Source of the DNA: Lantana camara
Taxonomy: Eukaryota > Streptophyta > Magnoliopsida > Lamiales > Verbenaceae
DNA length: 64,000 bases
Assembly (NCBI GenBank): GCA_037501455.1
Contig: CM074856.1
Location: 51,179,001-51,243,000 of the forward strand
Reading direction: 5' to 3'
Shown: positions 47,625-59,588 of the stretch, piece after piece
Layout: each line of letters opens with the position of its first letter
How positions within the stretch are numbered: position 1 is the stretch's first letter
Translations under genes and position numbers: made by a program
The notes under the pieces: generated by a model
Databases searched by the model: none
What the model was told of the DNA's origin: nothing
Seen by the model: only the letters and a program-made list of their open reading frames with translations

Positions 47625-47669
47625 CACGTGTCCATGAAGGACACGTGTCACGCACGTGACCCACACGTG
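47625..47669 (-). promoter_or_regulatory. four CACGTG G-boxes (LTR1)
   Basis: CACGTG at 47625, 47642, 47653 and 47664, most with ACACGTGT context, about 340 bp upstream of the TATA box in element orientation. G-boxes bind bZIP and bHLH factors, and ACGTG is the ABRE core. Confidence 0.7.
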
Positions 47670-48574
47670 TGGAACCCTTTGGCCCGATTAACTCGTTTAA
47701 TCATTTTAAAGCCTCAACTCATGTAACCAAGTGGTTGTGTGTGACCCTCTAGGTTCTCAATTCAATTAGCAGTGACCCCAATTAATTAATTCACTAATTA
47801 ATTAATCGGTCCACAGATTAAACGACCATAGTATAGCAACAGGTGTTTAACCCCTAGCTCAATTGGAATTTTCAGATTCGACAGAACCTTCAAGTCATTG
47901 ATTCATGTGAGATACAATCCTCCTACTTACTATCTCTCAACCAAGATCTAGGGTAAGGGAATAATCAGAACCTTAATAATCCGGTCATAAAGCTAAGTGC
48001 ATTTCATATCCATTTGATCTCAATCCAAGAAACCCTTTTCTTGATGTCTTGATCTACTGCCTTGGCCAAGGACTCCATATGGCATATGAATGACTTACAC
48101 AATAAGAGATCACCTTGCAAATGCAAGTGTAGGTCCTTTCTTGATTCTCATTCACTTTCATGAATCACTTGTGCAGCCCCAGCATAAGCCTTGAATCAGT
48201 TGTCTAAGGCGACACCCTTTAAAGCTTATACTTAAGACTACAGAGTTAACTCATAAAGTGACAAGGAACCTCAATTCTAAGGATCTATTAATAACATCAA
48301 TGACTCGTGAGATATTTCCTAATCTGGAAGTTTCCATTTCCTGAAATAGAAACTTCTTTTCCCATTTAGGAATGTTCTCACACGGGGCACCTCAGTGAAC
48401 TTACTTATTAAAGTAAGCACCCCCATGTATCACGCACGTATCAACTATACACTTTGCACCTCCATGAAACAAGGTGGTCCTTCTTAAGGGCGTGATCCCA
48501 CAGGCAAGCCTTAGAGGAGTCAGGTTGACACTCCCACTGTCTGTAGGACTCATCGGCTTGGAGCATTTTATTAA

Positions 48575-51500
48575 TCATGACTTATGTGATATAGGGCTCG
48601 TTTCATGAACCATTTCACCTAAATGGTAGAGTCCTAAAGTCATCAGGATTAGGGTAGTTTGCTTGGAACTCTTCCAACTCACTGCTCTGCCGTTTAGGTA
48701 GAAAATGTATCCTGACATTGACTTAAAATCATCTAAGTCAGATGCAAAGCTTGCATCGCAGTATCCTTCGACAGTAAGATCTTTCTGACCTCCGTTAACT
48801 AAGAATAAATCTTTAGTACTTTTCAAGTACTTAAGAATATTCTTCACGGCAGCCCAGTGACCATCTCCAGGGCCAGATTGGAAACGACTTGTTACACTAA
48901 GTACATAAGCCACATCTGGTCGAGTACATAACATTGCATACATTATGCTACCTATTGCTGATGCATACGGTGTATGAGTCATTCTTTCCTTCTCAAGGTT
49001 AGTCTTAGGACACATCTTCTTTGAAAGACATGTTCCTACACTCATAGGAAGGTTCTTAACCTTTGCTGACTCCATATTGAATCTCTTCAATACTTTGTCA
49101 ATGTACATCGACTGTGACAGTCCTATTAACCTTCTAGATCTATCTCTATAGATTTTAATTCCAAGGATATAGGACACATCACCCAGATCTTTCATCTCGA
49201 ATTGGTTCGATAACCATAACTTAGTCACTTTCATGTCATCCTTCGAATTCCCAATAAGAAGGATGCCATCAACATAAAGTACTAAGAATTGCACTGAGGT
49301 CTCCAATTCCTTTCTATACACACATGATTCATTCGAAATTTGAATGAAGCCAAACGCTTTGACTGATTCATCAAATCGAATATTCCAATTCCTAGAAGCC
49401 TGTTTCAATCCATAGATTGATCTTTGGAGTTTGCAAACCTTTTGCTCACTCCCACTGAATGTGAAACCTATGGGTTGCTCCATATAAATGTCTTTACCAA
49501 TGTCACCATTGAGAAAGGCAGTTTTCACATCCATTTGCCATATCTCGTAGTCATAATACGCAGCAATGGCAAACATGATCCGAATAGACTTTTGCATTGC
49601 AACTGGCGAAAAGGTTTCATCAAAGTCCACGCCGGGTTTTTGAGTGAATCCTTTTGCAACCAATCTTGCTTTGTAGGCTGCAATGCTTCCATCTACTCCA
49701 AGCTTTCTCTTAAAGATCCATTTGCAACCTATGGGTTTGACCCCATCAGGCAAATCTACCAAGGTCCAAACTTGGTTGGAGTTCATGGAATCCATTTCGG
49801 ATTTCATGGCTTCTATCCACTGTTCAGAGTCAGAATCTGAAAGTGCCTCGTCATATGTTAAAGGATCATTATCCTTTTGAGAGATTTCATGGAAGAATCC
49901 ATGCCATCTCTCCGGCTGTCTAGGAGTGCGTTCAGAACGCCTTAGAGGAGGATTTACGTGTGTATCGAAATTCGTGATTGGTTGTTGTTGATCAGAAGGG
50001 GACGTTTCTTCAGTGGGTGGCGTGGGGTCACTTTCTACTTCCTCTAATTCTATGATCTTGCCTTTCTTTTCTTTAAGGAACGGTTCCTCCAGAAAAGTGG
50101 CATTTTTGGAAACAAACACCTTTTGTTCAGATTGATCATAGAAGTAGTATCCTATGGATTCCTTAGGATGACCCACAAAGTAGCATAAGTTAGAACGAGA
50201 TTCTAACTTATCTCCCATTGTCCTCTTCATGTAAGCAGGACAACCCCAAATTCTTAAGTAAGAATAACTAGGGATTTTACCATGCCACATTTCATAGGGC
50301 GTTTTAGGGATTGACTTAGAGGGAACTAGATTCAAAATCTTTGCTGCACTTTTTAGGGCATAATCCCAGAAAGAAGGTGGTAAGTCAGTGAAACTTATCA
50401 TGGAACGAACCATATCAAGTAGAGTTCGATTCCTTCTCTCAGAAGCTCCATTAAGCTGAGGAGTTCCCGGAGGAGTCCACTGAGAGATAATCCCATTATC
50501 TTTGAGATGATTAAGGAATTCATCACTAAGATATTCACCTCCTCGATCAGATCGAAGTGCTTTGATCTTGTGACCAGTTTGGTTCTCAACCTCCTTTTGA
50601 AATTCTAAGAATTTCTCAAAAGCTTCAGATTTATACTTCATTAAGTATACATAACCATACCGACTAAAGTCATCAGTAAAGGTTATAAAATACTGATGAT
50701 TGTTTCTTATGCTTACACTAAGCGGTCCACAAACATCAGTATGGATCAAATCCAAAACCTTAGTGGCACGTTCCACAGATCCTTTAAAAGGAACTTTGAA
50801 CATTTTTCCTTTGAGACAAGATTCGCAAGAAGTCAACTCTTTGAGATCATTTTCAGAGAATGATCCTAAAGTGTTTATCTTGCTAATTCTGTTCTTGGAA
50901 ATGTGTCCTAATCTTGCGTGCCATAAGGGAGCTGAAACTTTGTCATCTCTCTTACGTTTAGTTTCTCGTTGTATATTCATAATATTGATATTCTGAGTTA
51001 GATAAAGTCCACTACTTAGAGTACCGATGTGAACGGAAGAGTTGTTCCGTTTGATAAAGTATTTAGCATTCTTAATATAAGTTTCATAACCTTCACAATC
51101 TAAAATTGGAACTGAAATTATATTACGAATAATGCTCGCTACATAAAGGACTTTATTTAAGACTAACTCAAAACTACCTAAATCTAATCTAATTGTGCTT
51201 AAAGCTTGGGTTTCAACGTTTGAGCCATCGCCGATCTTCAAGACACATTCTCCTTCTTTGAGTTGTTGGACTTCTCTTAGTATCTGTACATCATTACAGA
51301 TATGAGTTCCACAACCGGTATCAAGTACCCAAGAACTAGAATTAATAGAAAGATTTATTTCAACGAGAAACATACCTTTCTTTAGAGTAGCCTTGTATTC
51401 TGGGCAGTTTCTCCTCCAATGTCCCGCTTTGCCACAATGGAAGCAAACATCCTCTTTCTGATCACGCTTCTTCTTTTGGGCCTTCCCCTTCGAAACGCCA

Positions 51501-52207
51501 CCAGTGGGCCTAAGGGGTTTCTTCTTATTCTTTTGGGCTTTCTTGCCCTTACCTTTAGAAGACCCAGAAAAGGAAGATGAAGCATTCACCATCAAAACCT
51601 TATTGTCCTTCTTGATCGTGCTTTCAGCAGTCACAAGCTGACTAATCAGCTCAGCTACAGTAGCACCAACATGATTCATATTGAAGTTAAGGACAAATGG
51701 GTTGAATGATGGTGGGAGCGAGGCTAGCAACAAGTCCACTGAAAGCTCATCTTTCAGTGGCATGTCCATGGAAGCAAGTTTCTCAGTAAGGGCGAGAAAC
51801 TTGAGTCCATACTCATGGACACTAGAACCTTCCCTCATTCTCAAGTGGAACAATTCCTTTGAAGTGTTATACCTTGTAACACGTTCATGAGGGCGGTAAA
51901 GTTTCTCTAAGTGGTCGTAAATCTCCCAAGCAAATTCCATGGCCTCATGTTGCCTTTGCAAGTCCGGAGACATGTTAGCCAACATAAGGCAACGGGCTTG
52001 GAGATTATCATCCTTCCACTTCTGAATCGCGTCCCGCTCGGCCCGAGTGGGAGCCTCCCCTTCGGGACTAGGCTCCCCTTCGAAGAGAACATAAGTTCTC
52101 TTCTCAGAATCTAAAATGATTTTTAGATTCCTCAGCCAATCAGAATAGTTGGGACCAGTCAACTTGTTTGACTCGAGGATCGACACAAGAGGGTTTTTGG
52201 TTTCCAT
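48575..52207 (-). CDS. Copia gag-pol polyprotein, copy B (1,210 aa)
   Basis: This is a single open frame from METKNPLVSILESNKLTGPN. Domains: gag (residues 1 to about 240), zinc knuckle CFHCGKAGHWRRNC (255-268), protease LDTGCGTHIC (DTG at 296-298), GAG-pre-integrase (LWHARLGHISKNR), integrase (HTDVCGPLSVS to TPQLNGASERRNRT), reverse transcriptase and partial RNase H (VEGYCDASFASDLDD). Two defects stand out. The catalytic YVDD is YVDG (Gly at residue 981; the A copy has YVDD). The C terminus is cut within RNase H and runs into antisense LTR sequence (LILMTLGLYHLGEM). The frame is otherwise open. It would lack reverse transcription activity. Confidence 0.9.
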   Translation of the reverse strand: METKNPLVSILESNKLTGPNYSDWLRNLKIILDSEKRTYVLFEGEPSPEGEAPTRAERDAIQKWKDDNLQARCLMLANMSPDLQRQHEAMEFAWEIYDHLEKLYRPHERVTRYNTSKELFHLRMREGSSVHEYGLKFLALTEKLASMDMPLKDELSVDLLLASLPPSFNPFVLNFNMNHVGATVAELISQLVTAESTIKKDNKVLMVNASSSFSGSSKGKGKKAQKNKKKPLRPTGGVSKGKAQKKKRDQKEDVCFHCGKAGHWRRNCPEYKATLKKGMFLVEINLSINSSSWVLDTGCGTHICNDVQILREVQQLKEGECVLKIGDGSNVETQALSTIRLDLGSFELVLNKVLYVASIIRNIISVPILDCEGYETYIKNAKYFIKRNNSSVHIGTLSSGLYLTQNINIMNIQRETKRKRDDKVSAPLWHARLGHISKNRISKINTLGSFSENDLKELTSCESCLKGKMFKVPFKGSVERATKVLDLIHTDVCGPLSVSIRNNHQYFITFTDDFSRYGYVYLMKYKSEAFEKFLEFQKEVENQTGHKIKALRSDRGGEYLSDEFLNHLKDNGIISQWTPPGTPQLNGASERRNRTLLDMVRSMISFTDLPPSFWDYALKSAAKILNLVPSKSIPKTPYEMWHGKIPSYSYLRIWGCPAYMKRTMGDKLESRSNLCYFVGHPKESIGYYFYDQSEQKVFVSKNATFLEEPFLKEKKGKIIELEEVESDPTPPTEETSPSDQQQPITNFDTHVNPPLRRSERTPRQPERWHGFFHEISQKDNDPLTYDEALSDSDSEQWIEAMKSEMDSMNSNQVWTLVDLPDGVKPIGCKWIFKRKLGVDGSIAAYKARLVAKGFTQKPGVDFDETFSPVAMQKSIRIMFAIAAYYDYEIWQMDVKTAFLNGDIGKDIYMEQPIGFTFSGSEQKVCKLQRSIYGLKQASRNWNIRFDESVKAFGFIQISNESCVYRKELETSVQFLVLYVDGILLIGNSKDDMKVTKLWLSNQFEMKDLGDVSYILGIKIYRDRSRRLIGLSQSMYIDKVLKRFNMESAKVKNLPMSVGTCLSKKMCPKTNLEKERMTHTPYASAIGSIMYAMLCTRPDVAYVLSVTSRFQSGPGDGHWAAVKNILKYLKSTKDLFLVNGGQKDLTVEGYCDASFASDLDDFKSMSGYIFYLNGRAVSWKSSKQTTLILMTLGLYHLGEMVHETSPISHKS

Positions 52208-54437
52208 TTCAAAACACGTAGAGAATCACAGAATCTATGACCTAAATGGTAAAACAGAGAACTAGTGAGCATGCTGAATTATAACGATATACAAAAGATA
52301 AGGTCTTTGATCTAATGTAGCTCCCACTGTTTTTCAAAGATCTATAATTCCCAAAGATCTAAGAGGAACACGTTTCCCAATGGGTACTATGATCCTAGGC
52401 ATTTTACCTCGAACCCACGACTCGCGGACATTCTTAGTAAGAACCCCAGGTAGGTACAACTTACCAATTCTAACACCTTTAGAACTCTTAGTAATTGTTT
52501 TTTGCATCACCTATCTTTAAATATGGACCTACGACTCGTGCGACATCCATATTTACTTAGGCGTTAAGCTAGACCCATCAATCATAAGATCATGATCAAA
52601 ACTTAGTTCGAAGGACCCACGACTCGCGGACATCGCCCTTGCCAAAATTGACCACGAAATATTGACCATTTAAAATGATTAATTAGGTAACTAAGAACAA
52701 ATAAGCTCCACTAGCTATCCTACGACTCGCGGACAATAATTAGCTTCACTTACTAAACTTAAAACCTATTGATGGAATGCTAGGAATTTAATTCAAAATT
52801 TGCATCTCGAATTAAATACCTATTTGTTCGAAATTAGCTTAATATTTAATGGGAATTTTCGAATCAACCGGAGAGTTGTCCGGTTCGACCTCACCAACAC
52901 ATATGTCATCCAATTTTATTAGTCTTGATTAATGCAAGTACACTTAAATGCATTTCAAACAAGCACATAAACAGATAACATGTCCTAGCATGATACTAAC
53001 ATGTAATGATCATGGGTTCTACCTATCTTATGCGTGATATGTGGGAGCCACTCCACAATCACAAGTTCTAACATACATGCCACATAAACAGTTTAAATCA
53101 CATAAGGGAAAGCGGTAACAAAATACGAGCCCTATCTCTATTACATTTTTACAATTGAGATTCCCCTCCCTAACATTTTGAGGGGTCTTCACTTGTGGCC
53201 TCCTTGTTACTTGAATGTGGTCCATCTTACTCCATGGGTGCATTGTCTCCAAAATGAAAATAAAACCTCACCACCTATCTCTACTCTCAAATTACAATAA
53301 AAGGAAAAAGACATAAAGTAATAAGGCTCAATCTTCATATTGGCCTTAGACAATTACACGGGGCATACCCCGGCCTCAAAATAGTAATATGGAAAGCCAC
53401 ATAATAAATCACATAATAGTACGCACATAAGTGAGGCTCCAATCTCAATTGAAAAACGCAACTATAGGGCTCCAACCCCAATTTAAACCATTCATGTGCA
53501 TAAATTAAAACCATACATAAGTCTAAACCCATGATCACCTAACATGCTTTTGCGAGAATTTAAATTTTCCCAATAAATTAAAATTCCCGTTTCAAGTCTT
53601 AATGACTTAAAACACGACTTGATGCGAGTCTTGTTTATAAAAGTTTTCAATAAATCCCGAATTAAAAAAAACAAATAAAATTCCAATTAATTTCTGAAAA
53701 TTAATAATTTTACTAAAGATGTATTTTCCCAAAATATAAACCATTTCTATTTCTCAAAATATCCCAATTTTAAGTTTTATTCAAAATTAAAATAAATATT
53801 CAAAAATAAAATTCTAAAATTAAAAATAAAAATTGGGACTGGATTGCACGAAATACGAAAACATGGATTACGAAAAAATGGGGCCCGGGCACGAAAAGGG
53901 CTGCACGTCGCAGGCGTGCGCTCCCGCGCGCGCGACAGGCGCGCACAGCGCGCGGCCCTTCTCGGCAGGATGGCGGGCGGCCTGGGCGAGCAATCCCGTA
54001 CGCCTTGCGGGATTCTCGCCCAGCCTGGGCGGGCGGTGTCGGCAGCCCTAGGCTAGTCGCGCCCAGAACGACTCCTGCGCGGTTGCGGGAGGGAGTAGGC
54101 GCACGGCCTGCGCACGCCTAGGACAGGCGGGCGGCGGCACCCGAAGCCTTCGCGCGCGGGGTTTCGCGTGTTCGTAATCCAGGCTTTTCATTTCGTGTTT
54201 TCGTTCAAATCAAAACCAATCCAAGAAATCCAAAAACAGTTTATACAGTTTCAAATCTAAAATAGTTTTCAAAAAATTAAATTTTGTAAAAACCAATTTT
54301 CAGAAACTTTCAAGAAAAAATACAGTTTCGTAATTCAGGCTTTCTAAAACAATTACAAATACTCAATTGCATCAAGACTAAGAATTTCTACCAAATTCAG
54401 TATAATTGAGACGAATCAGAAACATGATTATCGAGGT
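52208..54437 (-). other. leader of Copia copy B
   Basis: Untranslated region between primer site and gag. It contains four CGACTCGCGGAC-type repeats (52410-52740) and a GC-rich island (53880-54175). No gene is credible here. Confidence 0.75.
53861..54185 (-). repeat. GC-rich island closed by inverted repeat (copy B leader)
   Basis: Sequence of very high GC content rich in GCGCGC and GGCGGGCGG lies in an otherwise AT-rich leader. It is bounded by TGGATTACGAA on the left and TTCGTAATCCA on the right, exact reverse complements. The counterpart in copy A lies at 61140-61390. Open frames inside it come from lack of stops. Confidence 0.75.
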
Positions 54438-54450
54438 GGCTCTAATGCCA
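54438..54450 (-). promoter_or_regulatory. primer-binding site, copy B
   Basis: The minus strand reads TGGCATTAGAGCC two bases inside the middle LTR. It differs from the copy A site (TGGTATCAGAGCC) at two positions. Confidence 0.75.
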
Positions 54451-54821
54451 CTTGTTGGAAAAACACGAATCAGAAAGCAGCGGAAATTTAAAATTTTTTC
54501 AACAAAAGAATCTAGGACTCGCAATCGTGTAACCAAATTCGTAGGGATTAAAAACTTACTTTCTTAATTGTCTTTCTTGAAGCGTTTCATGCCACCCAAG
54601 AACGCTCTTATCGCGGTTTGATCTTCTATCCTTGGTAAAGCTCGAATCTTCAAACTTCTAACTTGAAGCTCTCTAGAGATAGTCCACCAACTTGACTACA
54701 ATCTAACTAGTAAGGATGCTAGTTCTCTAGTTAGTATTTAGGCTTAACCTAGGGTTTTGTTTATCTTGGAGAAAGGATGGTGTTCAACACATGAACCAAA
54801 AGAATTCTCGATTAGCTCTAA

Positions 54822-54847
54822 GGGGAGCTCGAGCTCCCCTATATATA
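54822..54847 (-). promoter_or_regulatory. TATA box with adjacent 18-bp palindrome (LTR2)
   Basis: Identical to the LTR1 arrangement: TATATATA then GGGGAGCTCGAGCTCCCC on the minus strand. A fold of the palindrome would lie near the transcript 5' end. Confidence 0.75.
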
Positions 54848-55187
54848 GGAAGGGGAGGACCGAAAATCCTAGTCCTTATGGGCTAAGGATTTTGGTCCCT
54901 CTCTCCTATTACTTGATCATCAAGTAATTTTGACTTTGACTTTGAATACAAATTCAAATCAACTTTCAAGAGAGCTAAAAAATATCAAAACTATTTTTGG
55001 ATAATTTTATACTTTATTTATTTAAAATAAATAACTTATTTTATCTAATTAATTAATTCGTAATTAATTAACTAGATTATTTTTCTCCAAAATAAGACTT
55101 TCTTTTTAATTCAAAATTAAACCAAAGTCTATTAAATAATTAACACATTAATTTTTTAATCACCAAATAAACATTCACGCACATGCA

Positions 55188-55232
55188 CACGTGTCCATGA
55201 AGGACACGTGTCACGCACGTGACCCACACGTG
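55188..55232 (-). promoter_or_regulatory. four CACGTG G-boxes (LTR2)
   Basis: Same spacing (17, 11 and 11 bp) as in LTR1 and LTR3. Confidence 0.7.
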
Positions 55233-56395
55233 TGGAACCCTTTGGCCCGATTAACTCGTTTAATCATTTTAAAGCCTCAACTCATGTAACCAAGTTGTTG
55301 TGTGTGACCCTCTAGGTTCTCAATTCAATTAGCAGTGACCCCAATTAATTAATTCACTAATTAATTAATCGGTCCACAGATTAAACGACCATGGTCTAGC
55401 AACAGGTGTTTAACCCCTAGCTGAATTGGAATGTTCAGATTCGACAGAACCTTTAAGTCATTGATTCATGTGAGATACAATCCTCCTACTTACTATCTCT
55501 CAACCAAGATCTAGGGTAAGGGAATAATCAGAACCCTAATAATCCGGTCATAAAGCTAAGTGCATTTCATATCCATTTGATCTCAATCCAAGAAACCCTT
55601 TTCTTGATGTCTTGATCTACTGCCTTGGCCAAGGACTCCATATGGCATATGAATGACTTACACACTAAGAGATCACCTTGCAAATGCAAGTGTAGGTCCT
55701 TTCTTGATTCTCATTCACTTTCATGAATCACTTGTGCAGCCCCAGCATAAGCCTTGAATCAGTTATCTAAGGCGACACCCTTTAAAGCTTATACCTAAGA
55801 CTACAGAGTTAACTCATAAAGTGACAAGGAACCTCAAGTCTAAGAATCAATTAATCACATCAATGACTCGTGAGATATTTCCTAATCTGGAAGTTTCCTT
55901 TTCCTGAAATAGAAACTTCCTTTCCCATTTAGGAATGTTCTCACACGGGGCACCTCAGTGAACTTACTTATTAAAGTAAGCACCCTCATGTATCACGCAC
56001 GTATCAACTATACACTTTGCACCTCCATGAAACAAGGTGGTCCTTCTTAAGGGCGTGATCCCACAAGCAAGCCTTAGAGGAGTCAGGTTGACACTCCCAC
56101 TGTCTGTAGGACTCATCGGCTTGGAGCATTTTACTAATCATGACTTATGTGATATAGGGCTCATTTCATGAACCATTTCACCTAAATGGTGGAGTCCTAA
56201 AGTCATCAGGATTAGGGGAGTTCTCATACATGCACAGCTAAAGTAAACACATACCAAACAAGAGCATATAAAGAAGTGTTGCCTCAATACGTTATTTTAT
56301 TCAAAGATTGTCTGTGATTACAATAAGGAAAAACACAAAGCGGATATACAATCGGCTTTCTAGGGCACTATTCCTAACAATCTCCCACTTGCCCG

Positions 56396-59300
56396 TCAAA
56401 GCCATTCTAAAGCTATTCTAAGTCCCATCTTCTGAAGATGACCTTGGAAAGCTTGTCGACTAAGGGGTTTAGTAAGTGGATCTGCCACGTTCTCTGCTGA
56501 TGTGACAATCTCAATTTGCACATCTCCTCTTTTGATAATATCATGGATTAGGTGATACTTCCTCATAATGTGCTTGGTCCGTTGGTGAGATCTTGGTTCT
56601 CTTGCTTGAGCAACCGCCCCAGTGTTGTCACAAAACACAGTAATGGGGTCTTTCATGCTAGGAACAAAATTCAACTCTTGAATGAAGTTTCTAATCCAAA
56701 CACCTTCCTTAGCTGCATCATTTGCAGCCAAGTATTCGGCCTCAGTGGTCGAATCTGCAGTGGTAGTTTGCTTGGAACTCTTCCAACTCACTGCTCCGCC
56801 GTTTAGGTAGAAAATGTATCCTGACATTGACTTAAAATCATCTAAGTCAGATGCAAAGCTTGCATCGCAGTATCCTTCGACAGTAAGATCTTTCTGACCT
56901 TCGTTAACTAAGAATAAATCTTTAGTACTTTTCAAGTACTTAAGAATATTCTTCACGGCAGCCCAGTGACCATCTCCAGGGCCAGATTGGAAACGACTTG
57001 TTACGCTAAGTACATAAGCCACATCCGGTCGAGTACATAACATTGCATACATTATGCTACCTATTGCTGATGCATACGGTGTATGAGTCATTCTTTCCTT
57101 CTCAAGGTTAATCTTAGGACACATCTTCTTTGAAAGACATGTTCCTACACTCATAGGAAGGTTCTTAACCTTTGCTGACTCCATATTGAATCTCTTCAAT
57201 ACTTTGTCAATGTACATCGACTGTGACAGTCCTATTAACCTTCTAGATCTATCTCTATAGATTTTAATTCCAAGGATATAGGACACATCACCCAGATCTT
57301 TCATCTCGAATTGGTTCGATAACCATAACTTAGTCACTTTCATGTCATCCTTCGAATTCCCAATAAGAAGGATGTCATCAACATAAAGTACTAAGAATTG
57401 CACTAAGGTCTCCAATTCCTTTCTATACACACATGATTCATTCGAAATTTGAATGAAGCCAAACGCTTTGACTGATTCATCAAATCGAATATTCCAATTC
57501 CTAGAAGCCTGTTTCAATCCATAGATTGATCTTTGGAGTTTGCAAAACTTTTGCTCACTCCCACTGAATGTGAAACCTATGGGTTGCTCCATATAAATGT
57601 CTTTATCAATGTCACCATTGAGAAAGGCAGTTTTCACATCTATTTGCCATATCTCGTAGTCATAATACGCAGCAATGGCAAGCATGATCCGAATAGACTT
57701 TTGCATTGCAACTGGCGAAAAGGTTTCATCAAAGTCCACGCCGGGTTTTTGAGTGAATCCTTTTGCAACCAGTCTTGCTTTGTAGGCTGCAATGTTTCCA
57801 TCAACTCCAAGCTTTCTCTTGAAGATCCATTTGCAACCTATGGGTTTGACCCCATCAGGCAAATCTACCAAGGTCTAAACTTGGTTGGAGTTCATGGAAT
57901 CCATTTCGGATTTCATGGCTTCTATCCACTGTTCAGAGTCAGAATCTGAAAGTGCCTCGTCATATGTTAAAGGATCATTATCCTTTTGAGAGATTTCATG
58001 GAAGAATCCATGCCATCTCTCCGGCTGTCTAGGAGTGCGTTCAGAACGCCTTAGAGGAGTATTTACGTGTGTATCGAAATTCATGATTGGTTGTTGTTGA
58101 TCAGAAGGGGATGTTTCTTCAGTGGGTGGCGTGGGGTCACTTTCTACTTCCTCTAATTCAATGATCTTGCCTTTCTTTGTTTAAGGAACGGTTCCTCCAG
58201 AAAAGTGGCATTTTTGGAAACAAACACCTTTTATTCAGATTGATCATAGAAGTAGTATCCTATGGATTCCTTAGGATGACCCACAAAGTAACATAAGTTA
58301 GAACGAGATTCTAACTTATCTCCCACTGTCCTCTTCATCTAAGCAGGACAACCCCAAATTCTTAAGTATGAATAACTAGGGATTTTACCATGCCACATTT
58401 CATAGGATGTTTTAGGGATTGACTTAGAGGGAACTAGATTCAAAATCTTTGCTGCACTTTCTAGGGCATAACCCCAAAAAGAAGGTGGTAAGTCAGTGAA
58501 ACTCATCATGGAACGAACCATATCAAGTAGACTTTATTTAAGACTAACTCAAAACTACCTAAATCTAATCTAATTGTGCTTAAAGCTTGGGCTTCAACGT
58601 TTGAGCCATCGCCGATCTTCAAGACATATTCTCCTTCTTTGAGTTGTTGGACTTCTCTTAGTATCTGTACATCATTACAGATATGAGTTCCACAACCGGT
58701 ATCAAGTACCCAAGAACTAGAATTAATAGAAAGATTTATTTCAACGAGAAACATACCTTTCTTTAGAGTAGCCTTGTATTCTGGGCAGTTTCTCCTCCAA
58801 TGTCCCGCTTTGCCACAATGGAAGTAAACATCCTCTTTCTGATCACGCTTCTTCTTTTGGGCCTTCCCCTTCGAAACGCCACCAGTGGGTCTAAGGGGTT
58901 TCTTCTTCTTCTTTTGGGCTTTCTTGCCCTTACCTTTAGAAGGTCCAGAAGAGGAAGATGGAGCATTCACCATCAAAACCTTATTGTCCTTCTTGATCGT
59001 GCTTTCAGCAGTCACAAGCTGACTAATCAGCTCAGCTACAGTAGCACCAGCATGATTCATATTGAAGTTAAGGACAAATGGGTTGAATGATGGTGGGAGC
59101 GAGGCTAGCAACAATTCCACTGAAAGCTCATCTTTCAGTGGCATGTCCATGGAAGCAAGTTTGTCAGTAAGGGCGAGAAACTTGAGTCCGTACTCATGGA
59201 CACTAGAACCTTCCCTCATTCTCAAGTGGAACAATTCCTTTGAAGTGTTATACCTTGTAACACGTTCATGAGGGCGGTAAAGTTTCTCTAAGTGGTCGTA

Positions 59301-59588
59301 AATCTCCCAAGCAAATTCCATGGCCTCATGTTGCCTTTGCAAGTCCGGAGACATGTTAGCCAACATAAGGCAACGGGCTTAGAGATTATCATCCTTCCAC
59401 TTCTGAATCGCGTCCCGCTCGGCCCGAGTGGGAGCCTCCCATTCGGGACTAGCCTCCCCTTGGAAGAGAACATAAGTTCTCTTCTCAGAATCTAAAATGA
59501 TTTTTAGATTCCTCAGCCAATCAGAATAGTTGGGACCAGTCAACTTGTTTGACTCGAGGATCGATACAAGAGGGTTTTTGGTTTCCAT
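56396..59588 (-). pseudogene. Copia gag-pol polyprotein, copy A (deleted and broken)
   Basis: It starts at 59588 with the same N terminus as copy B. A TAA at 59379-59381 replaces a glutamine codon. About 730 bp is missing near 58532 (junction within TAGACTTT), removing the GAG-pre-integrase and most of the integrase. Further breaks are a TAG for tyrosine at 58339-58341, a small indel near 58180 and a TAG for tryptophan at 57875-57877. From 57871 the reverse transcriptase (VLYVDDILLIGN) and the complete RNase H (TTEAEYLAANDAAKEGVW, HQRTKHIMRKYH) are open to 56396. The gene is dead but keeps the parts copy B has lost. Confidence 0.88.

Larger units (their letters stand above)
47005..48654 (-). 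repeat. LTR1, truncated copy
   Basis: Compared with the other two LTRs it lacks about 125 bp after GCCACCCAAGAATGC and its last 165 bp or so (the LTR 5' end in element orientation). The break joins LTR sequence directly to RNase H sequence at ATTAGGG/TAGTTTGC. Confidence 0.88.
54453..56379 (-). repeat. LTR2, shared middle LTR
   Basis: The minus strand starts TGTTAGGAATAGTGCC and ends TTTCCAACA. It is full-length (1,927 bp) and acts as 3' LTR of A and 5' LTR of B. G-boxes are at 55188, 55205, 55216 and 55227. Confidence 0.92.

Noticed and set aside
49424..49880. Plus-strand frames opposite the Copia polyprotein (also 50700-52114, 57533-57949, 58800-59495)
   Set aside because: Shadows of the minus-strand gag-pol gene, recurring identically in both copies.
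53833..54056. Open frames in the GC-rich leader (also at 61111-61399)
   Set aside because: High GC content removes stop codons; the frames are not conserved between the two copies.
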